From the NCBI GenBank assembly GCA_023386675.1, contig JAEWJG010000033.1, forward strand, positions 1-10,469: a stretch of DNA of 10,469 nucleotides, given 5' to 3'. The notes below the pieces were generated by a model, which was given only the letters and a program-made list of their open reading frames with translations, was not told the DNA's origin and ran no database searches. Source of the stretch: Actinomycetes bacterium. GTDB taxonomy: Bacteria > Actinomycetota > Actinomycetes > Actinomycetales > Microbacteriaceae. A program made the translations under genes and the position numbers. Of this stretch, positions 7,064-10,469 are shown piece after piece (the stretch's first letter is position 1; each line of letters opens with the position of its first letter).

Positions 7064-8365
7064 ATGCCGGACGAACCCCGCCGCCCGCTCGACTTCGAGA
7101 CCCGCCAGATCCACGCCGGAGCCGTCGTCGACTCCGAGACCCGGTCGCGGGTGACGCCGATCTACCAGACGGCGGCGTATGTCTTCGACAGCTTCGACGA
7201 CGGCGAGGAGCGGTTCGCCGGGCGCAGCTCCTACCGGGCGTACTCGCGCAACGAGAACCCCACCAACGCGGTCGCCGGGCGGCGGATCGCCGACCTCGAG
7301 GGCGGCGTCGACGGGATCGTCGTGGCCAGCGGGCAGGCCGCGATCGCGTCCGCGCTGAGTGCGCTCGCGGCGGCCGGCGACCACATCCTGGCCACGCGGT
7401 CGCTGTACGAGGGCACGCGGGAGATGTTCCGCGGCGTCCTCGCGCGACAGGGCATCGCCTTCGAGTACGTGCCCGACGACGCGTCCGACGAGGAGTGGGC
7501 CGCACGGTTCCGGCCGAACACGAAGGCCGTGTACACCGAGACGCTGCCGAACCCGCTGGGCCAGGTGGTCGACATCCGGCGGATCGCCCGGCTCGCTCAC
7601 GCGGCCGGGGTGCCGCTGGTGGTCGACAACACCGTGCCGACGCCGTACCTGTGGCGGCCGATCGAGGACGGTGCGGACATCGTCATCCACTCGACCTCCA
7701 AGTGGCTGTCCGGGCACGCGTCGGTGATCGGCGGGGCGATCGTGGATGCGGGGACGTTCGACTGGGCGGCCACCGGCACGCGCTTCCCGCAGCTGACGGA
7801 GGCGCCGCGGCCGGGTGCGCCGTCATTCGTGTCGCGGTTCGGCGCTGGCGCGTACCTGGCGTACGTGCGCAGCGTGATCGTGCTGGAGTACGGGCCGACG
7901 GTGCCGCCGACGAGCACGTTCCTGCTCCTCCATGGCATCGAGACTCTCTCAGTGCGGATGGACCGGCACGTCGCCACCGCGCAGACCGTGGCCGAATGGC
8001 TGGCCCAGCGGCCGGAGGTGGCCACGGTCCACTACCCCGGGCTGCCGTCGAACCCGTACTACCAACGGGCGCAACGGTACCTGCCGCGCGGGGCCGGATC
8101 CATCGTCTCCATCGAGCTGACCGGCGGGCGGGTCGCGGCCCGCCGGTTCATCGACGCGCTGGAGCTGATCTCGCCCATGACGCACATCGGGGATGTCCGC
8201 ACGCTCGCCATCCACCTCGGCAGCACCATCCACGCCAAGCTGACGCCCGAGGAGCAGGCGGAGGCGGGAATCGCCCCCGGCCTCATCCGCCTCTCCATCG
8301 GCCTCGAGAGCCCCCGCGACATCCTCGACGACCTGGCCCGGGCCCTCACCGCCGCCCGCCCCTGA
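7064..8365 (+). CDS. MetY-like PLP enzyme, O-acetylhomoserine aminocarboxypropyltransferase / cysteine synthase family
   Basis: A 433-residue Cys/Met-metabolism PLP enzyme (fold type I), normal length for MetY (about 430). Seen: YRAYSRNENPTN (57-68, the Tyr/Arg that reach the neighbouring subunit's phosphate), SGQAAIASAL (89-98), VVDNTVPTPYL with Asp188 facing the pyridine nitrogen, HSTSKWLSGH with the Schiff-base Lys213, and the C-terminal RLSIGLE. MetY enzymes replace the acetyl group of O-acetylhomoserine with sulfide or methanethiol to give homocysteine or methionine. Two places differ from what I recall of typical MetY: PPTSTFLLLHG (281-291) where SPFNAFLLLQG is usual, and HLGSTIH (384-390) where HPASTTH is usual. 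Both lie near the substrate carboxylate site, so the acceptor may differ. It starts four bases after the flavoprotein stop; no strong ribosome site is present (see the palindrome). Class certain, exact substrate uncertain. Confidence 0.9.
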   Translation: MPDEPRRPLDFETRQIHAGAVVDSETRSRVTPIYQTAAYVFDSFDDGEERFAGRSSYRAYSRNENPTNAVAGRRIADLEGGVDGIVVASGQAAIASALSALAAAGDHILATRSLYEGTREMFRGVLARQGIAFEYVPDDASDEEWAARFRPNTKAVYTETLPNPLGQVVDIRRIARLAHAAGVPLVVDNTVPTPYLWRPIEDGADIVIHSTSKWLSGHASVIGGAIVDAGTFDWAATGTRFPQLTEAPRPGAPSFVSRFGAGAYLAYVRSVIVLEYGPTVPPTSTFLLLHGIETLSVRMDRHVATAQTVAEWLAQRPEVATVHYPGLPSNPYYQRAQRYLPRGAGSIVSIELTGGRVAARRFIDALELISPMTHIGDVRTLAIHLGSTIHAKLTPEEQAEAGIAPGLIRLSIGLESPRDILDDLARALTAARP

Positions 8366-8390
8366 CTCTCCCCCTCCCCCGCCCCCTCGG
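8366..8390 (+). terminator. C-rich 3' tract after the metY-like gene, possible Rho-dependent termination
   Basis: Directly after the stop codon the plus-strand transcript reads three runs of five C (8370-8374, 8376-8380, 8382-8386), each split by one base. A long C-rich, G-poor RNA stretch at a gene end is what Rho loading sites look like. No U-tract hairpin of the intrinsic type follows. The converging patB transcript meets a similar tract at the other end of this gap. Confidence 0.3.
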
Positions 8391-8474
8391 ACTTTCGAAC
8401 GCAACCTCACCGAATTTCCTGCAGGACTGCCAATCGTCGGAGATTCGAACGCGAAACTCCGACGCTGCGACGCC
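8387..8474 (+). repeat. intergenic 88-base direct repeat, copy 1
   Basis: First of two 88-base units. It begins TCGGACTTTCGAAC and ends CTCCGACGCTGCGACGCC. Against copy 2 there are seven mismatches in 88 positions, six of them between bases 15 and 30. The last 59 bases (8416-8474) differ at only one position. Inside are the palindrome TCCTGCAGGA (8417-8426) and a hairpin (8437-8462). The outer TCGGACTTTCG pairs with CGAAACTCCGA near the end (one mismatch), so bases 8387-8462 also look like a 76-base element with inverted ends. It encodes nothing recognisable. It resembles a repetitive extragenic palindrome or small non-autonomous element, but I do not recognise the family. Confidence 0.9.
8437..8462. 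other. hairpin inside repeat copy 1
   Basis: Arms TCGGAG and CTCCGA pair perfectly. After one A-A mismatch the inner TTCG pairs with CGAA, leaving the loop AACG. No T-run follows on either strand, so it is not a canonical intrinsic terminator. It may act as a transcript-end stabiliser or protein site. Confidence 0.75.
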
Positions 8475-8495
8475 CGGCCTCCCGGCCTCCCGGCC
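8473..8495 (+). repeat. short tandem repeat CCCGGCCT, about 2.9 copies
   Basis: Copies at 8473-8480, 8481-8488 and 8489-8495 (the last lacks its final T) fill most of the 29-base spacer between the two 88-base units. It looks like replication-slippage material rather than a functional site. The adjoining CCGACGCTG (from about 8494) echoes the end of both large repeats. Confidence 0.8.
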
Positions 8496-8503
8496 GACGC
8501 TGG

Positions 8504-8591
8504 TCGGACTTTCGAACCCAGCCCAGCCGAACTTCCTGCAGGACTGCCAATCATCGGAGATTCGAACGCGAAACTCCGACGCTGCGACGCC
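8504..8591 (+). repeat. intergenic 88-base direct repeat, copy 2
   Basis: Second unit, 117 bases downstream of the first and in the same orientation. It has identical length, an identical first 14 bases, and a last 59 bases (8533-8591) identical to copy 1 except A for G before the hairpin (ATCATCGG against ATCGTCGG). It carries the same TCCTGCAGGA palindrome (8534-8543) and the same hairpin. The block of changes confined to bases 15-30 suggests that this part is free to vary while the palindromic part is copied faithfully or kept by selection. Confidence 0.9.
8554..8579. other. hairpin inside repeat copy 2
   Basis: Same stem as in copy 1, base for base (TCGGAG/CTCCGA, A-A mismatch, TTCG/CGAA, loop AACG). 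It is unchanged although the flank just upstream has a substitution. No T-run follows. Confidence 0.75.
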
Positions 8592-8615
8592 TTGCCCCGG
8601 GGGGCGGGGGGTGCG
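8592..8615 (-). terminator. C-rich 3' tract after patB, possible Rho-dependent termination
   Basis: On the minus strand the transcript leaving the patB stop at 8616 reads two runs of six C split by one G (8611-8606 and 8604-8599). It then meets GGGGC, which can fold back on the C run. As on the metY side this is C-rich without a U-tract, so intrinsic termination is not supported and a Rho site is a guess. Confidence 0.3.
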
Positions 8616-9788
8616 TCAGCGCGCCAGGAGGGCGGGGCTGGCGGCCGCCGTCGCGGCGATGCGGCGCACCGCCTCCACGACCGTGGACGGGTTGCAGGCG
8701 AGGTTGATGCGGGCGAAGCCGCGGCCGGGCTCGCCGAACGCGAGGCCGGAGTTGAGGGCCACCCGGCCATGGTCGATCAGCACGCGCGCGGGATCGTCGC
8801 CCAGGCCGGTGCCCCGGAAGTCCAGCCAGGCGAGGTAGCCCGCATCCGGCCGGACCACGCGCACCGACGGCGCGTGCTCGGCGAGCTCCGCCTCCAGGAG
8901 TGCGACGTTCGACACCAGGAGGCCGACGAGGTCGTCGCGCCACGACAGGCAGGAGAGCGCGGCGACATTCGCGTGCAGGCCCAGGATGCTGGTGCGCGCG
9001 GCGAGCTCCTCCGGCAGTCCGGTCAGCAGCTCCGCCGAGCGGTCGTCGGCGGCGACGATGACCGCGCACTTGAGGCCGGCGAGGTTCCAGGCCTTGCTGG
9101 CCGAGGTGACCGTCACCGCGCGGGCTCCGGCGGCGCGGGCGACGGGGGCGAACGGTGTGAAGACCGTTCCGGGATGGGCGAGCGGCGCATGCACCTCGTC
9201 ACTGACGACGAACACGTCGTACCGCGCGGCGAGGGCGGCGAGCGCCTCCAGGGTCGCGCGGCTGTGACATCGGCCGGTCGGATTCTGCGGATTGCACAGC
9301 AGGAGGGCGTCGGCGCCCGCCGCGAACGCCCGCTCGATGCCGGCCAGGTCGAGCGCCCAGTCCTCGTCCTCGAGCAGCGGCACCGTCACGGCCACCGCAT
9401 CCGCCTCGTCCACCATCTCGAAGAACGGCGGGTAGACCGGAGGCGTCAGGACCACTCGTCCGCCGACCTCGGGCAGGTCGAGCCGCAGCGCCTCCACCAC
9501 GCCGACCGTCACATCCGTGGCCAGGTGCACGGTCGCCGGGTCGACCCGCCAGTCCCACTGATCGTCGGCGAAGCGAGCGAAGGCCGAGGCGAGGGGACCG
9601 GCGGAGTCGAGGTAGCCGGTGTCGGAGTGCCGCAGGGTCTCGGACACGCGATCCAGGATGGCCGGGTCGACGTCGAAGTCCATCTCGGCCACGAACACGG
9701 GCAGGACGTCCGCGGGGTAGCGGCGCCACTTGATGCTCGACCTGGTCGCGAACAGCTGCTCCAGGGAACGTGCCGGTCCGAAGCTCAT
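8616..9788 (-). CDS. patB: MalY/PatB-family PLP-dependent C-S beta-lyase (cystathionine beta-lyase type)
   Basis: A 390-residue fold type I aminotransferase-like enzyme, the normal length for MalY/PatB. Motifs: SIKWRRYPADVLPVFVAEMD (18-37, the family's start signature), DTGYLD (56-61), NPQNPTG (166-172), SDEVHAPL with Asp197 for the pyridine nitrogen, SASKAWNLAGLK with the PLP lysine Lys232, and GFARINLACN near the end with the carboxylate-binding Arg. Such enzymes split cystathionine, cystine or other S-alkyl cysteines into a thiol, pyruvate and ammonia. The start ATG at 9788 directly precedes MSFGPARSLEQL; an open frame continues upstream but contains no family sequence. No good ribosome site is seen; instead ACAGTGAC lies three bases before the ATG, as in metY. 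It converges on metY and is divergent from the SRPBCC gene. Family call is strong; cystathionine against another substrate cannot be settled, and the symbol is by family. Confidence 0.93.
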   Translation of the reverse strand: MSFGPARSLEQLFATRSSIKWRRYPADVLPVFVAEMDFDVDPAILDRVSETLRHSDTGYLDSAGPLASAFARFADDQWDWRVDPATVHLATDVTVGVVEALRLDLPEVGGRVVLTPPVYPPFFEMVDEADAVAVTVPLLEDEDWALDLAGIERAFAAGADALLLCNPQNPTGRCHSRATLEALAALAARYDVFVVSDEVHAPLAHPGTVFTPFAPVARAAGARAVTVTSASKAWNLAGLKCAVIVAADDRSAELLTGLPEELAARTSILGLHANVAALSCLSWRDDLVGLLVSNVALLEAELAEHAPSVRVVRPDAGYLAWLDFRGTGLGDDPARVLIDHGRVALNSGLAFGEPGRGFARINLACNPSTVVEAVRRIAATAAASPALLAR

Positions 9789-9800
9789 CCCGTCACTGTG
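9789..9800 (-). promoter_or_regulatory. ACAGTGAC element before patB, candidate leaderless -10 or shared operator
   Basis: On the minus strand CACAGT-GACGGG-ATG puts a -10-like box (one base off TANNNT) six bases before the start codon, the same layout as TACAGT-GACCCC-ATG before the metY-like gene. The octamer ACAGTGAC (9799-9792) is identical. No clear -35 was found at 17-18 bases. Confidence 0.35.
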
Positions 9801-9842
9801 CCGCAGGGCCGTGCCGGACGCGACCCGAGGCGTCAAAAAGCG

Positions 9843-9871
9843 TAGTGAAGCGGTCCGGGATGTGATAGAAA
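9843..9871 (+). promoter_or_regulatory. weak candidate promoter for the SRPBCC-arsR pair
   Basis: TAGTGA (9843-9848), a 17-base spacer and TAGAAA (9866-9871) give 3-of-6 and 4-of-6 matches to the housekeeping consensus. It is the only AT-richer stretch in the 106-base divergent gap, but the match is poor. Confidence 0.25.
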
Positions 9872-9891
9872 AGGCAACCAGGAGGTTGCTT
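9872..9891 (+). promoter_or_regulatory. inverted repeat covering the ribosome binding site of the SRPBCC gene
   Basis: GCAACC (9874-9879), loop AGGA, GGTTGC (9884-9889) is a perfect 6-base-pair inverted repeat, extendable outward by a G-T and an A-T pair. The AGGAGG ribosome site (9880-9885) falls in the loop and the first two bases of the 3' arm. It could be an operator for the ArsR-type regulator encoded downstream, or an RNA hairpin that tunes translation. Both are inferred from position. Confidence 0.45.
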
Positions 9892-9894
9892 ATC

Positions 9895-10356
9895 ATGCCG
9901 GACATCCAGCGCAGCATCATCATCCACGCGCCCATCGAGCAGGTCTGGGAGGCGGTCGTCGACGCCGACGCCTTCGGCGCCTGGTTCGGGGCCGAGTTCG
10001 ACGGGCCGTTCGAGACCGGCCGGACGACCTCCGGCCGGATCGTGCCGACCACCATCGACGCCGAGGTCGCCGCCGCGCAGGAGCCGCACCGCGGAGCGCC
10101 GTTGACTCTGGAGGTGACCGCGATCGAGCCGCCCTCCCGGTTCGCTTTCCGCTGGCAGCCCGTCGCCGGCTCGGAGGTGCGGACGGCGGTCGAGTTCACG
10201 CTCGTCGAGCAGAGCGAGGGCGTCCTCGTCACCATCACCGAGGACGGCTTCGACGCACTGCCTGCCGACATGCGCAGCGACGCTCGCGACGGCAACGACG
10301 GCGGCTGGGACGCGCAGACCCGGCTGCTCGCCGCCTACGTCGAGCGCGCGGAGTGA
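9895..10356 (+). CDS. SRPBCC / AHSA1-domain protein
   Basis: A 153-residue START-like helix-grip protein. The N-terminal SIIIHAPIEQVWEAVVDADAFGAWFG (about 7-32) is the typical first strand, helix and turn. The conserved second half is VTAIEPPSRFAFRWQP (about 81-96), then VEFTLVEQSEGVLVTITEDGF (about 104-124), and the closing helix GGWDAQTRLLAAYVE (137-151). Such proteins bind a hydrophobic ligand in a central cavity; the AHSA1 name comes from an Hsp90 activator, but bacterial members next to arsR genes have no settled role. ATG at 9895 is chosen from AGGAGG nine bases upstream; the frame is open further up but has no family sequence. The TGA overlaps the GTG of the ArsR gene, indicating one transcript and coupled translation. 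Confidence 0.93.
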   Translation: MPDIQRSIIIHAPIEQVWEAVVDADAFGAWFGAEFDGPFETGRTTSGRIVPTTIDAEVAAAQEPHRGAPLTLEVTAIEPPSRFAFRWQPVAGSEVRTAVEFTLVEQSEGVLVTITEDGFDALPADMRSDARDGNDGGWDAQTRLLAAYVERAE

Positions 10357-10469
10357 GCGCGACCCCGTGCCTGGAGGCGGCGGCTCCCGCCTTCGCCGCG
10401 CTGGGCGACCCCACCCGCCTGGGCATCGTCCTCGCGCTGGGCGAGCAGGGCCCGCGCACGGCCGCGCGG
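10353..10469 (+). CDS. ArsR-family transcriptional regulator, N-terminal fragment (window edge)
   Basis: Only 39 codons are inside the window. After GTG at 10353 the protein reads AAPAFAALGDPTRLGIVLAL and continues GEQGPRTAAR. The ALGDPTRLxIVLAL helix is the hallmark opening of ArsR/SmtB winged-helix DNA-binding domains. The GTG overlaps the SRPBCC stop (GTGA at 10353-10356). The SRPBCC and ArsR pairing is common in actinobacteria, usually with the regulator controlling its own operon, here perhaps through the inverted repeat at 9872-9891. The ligand-sensing part lies outside, so it is unknown whether it senses metal or something else. Confidence 0.85.
   Translation, partial: MSATPCLEAAAPAFAALGDPTRLGIVLALGEQGPRTAAR

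Noticed and set aside
8365..8390. G-quadruplex on the minus strand from three G5 runs
   Set aside because: Only three long runs are adjacent; a stable three-tier quadruplex normally needs four, so it is mentioned only as a possibility.
8437..8579. tRNA fragment or tRNA-targeted attachment site suggested by GTTCGAA on the minus strand of the repeats
   Set aside because: The bases flanking the TTCGAAT loop do not form a five-base-pair T-arm, no anticodon arm or acceptor stem is present, and no integrase lies nearby.
8437..8579. Intrinsic terminators at the two hairpins
   Set aside because: The stems are adequate but neither strand has a T-run directly after the hairpin.
8387..8591. CRISPR-like arrangement of repeat, 29-base spacer, repeat
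   Set aside because: Only two units exist, each 88 bases and therefore far longer than CRISPR repeats; the spacer is itself a low-complexity tandem repeat, and no cas gene is near.

Overview
The window is very GC-rich, uses GTG starts, packs genes with 4-base stop/start overlaps, and encodes proteins of high-GC Gram-positive type. An actinobacterium, most likely of the Microbacteriaceae (Leifsonia-like), is the best guess. This rests on protein style and base composition only. Left block (1-4980, all minus strand): one probable operon reads, in transcription order, a GNAT acetyltransferase, then the permease, ATPase and lipoprotein binding protein of a polar amino acid ABC importer, a DUF1684 protein, and an FMN-dependent LLM-class monooxygenase that runs off the left edge. 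Three of the junctions are ATGA overlaps. Acetyltransferase + amino acid importer + LLM monooxygenase is the core set of the Bacillus subtilis yxe and ytm operons, which import S-modified cysteines, N-acetylate them and oxidatively break the C-S bond to recover sulfur. Right of a 156-base divergent promoter region, on the plus strand, lie a 640-residue FAD/NAD(P)-binding protein of unknown substrate and, four bases later, a MetY-like PLP enzyme (O-acetylhomoserine sulfhydrylase family). Converging on it from the minus strand is a MalY/PatB-type C-S lyase. The two PLP enzymes fit a sulfur amino acid theme: one uses sulfide or thiols to build homocysteine or cysteine, the other cleaves C-S bonds. 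The whole 1-9788 region can therefore be read as a sulfur scavenging neighbourhood. The 250-base gap between the two convergent PLP genes holds two 88-base direct repeats, 117 bases apart, each containing a strong hairpin and a 10-base palindrome. They are flanked on both sides by C-rich tracts (read in the sense of each incoming gene). On the right, divergent from patB, an SRPBCC/AHSA1-domain protein overlaps by 4 bases the start of an ArsR-family regulator that is cut by the window edge. An inverted repeat covers the ribosome binding site of this pair. Regulatory points of interest: metY and patB share the octamer ACAGTGAC exactly three bases before their ATG. In metY it is half of a perfect palindrome and includes a TANNNT box at the distance expected for a leaderless transcript. 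No RNA genes, insertion sequences or CRISPR arrays were seen.
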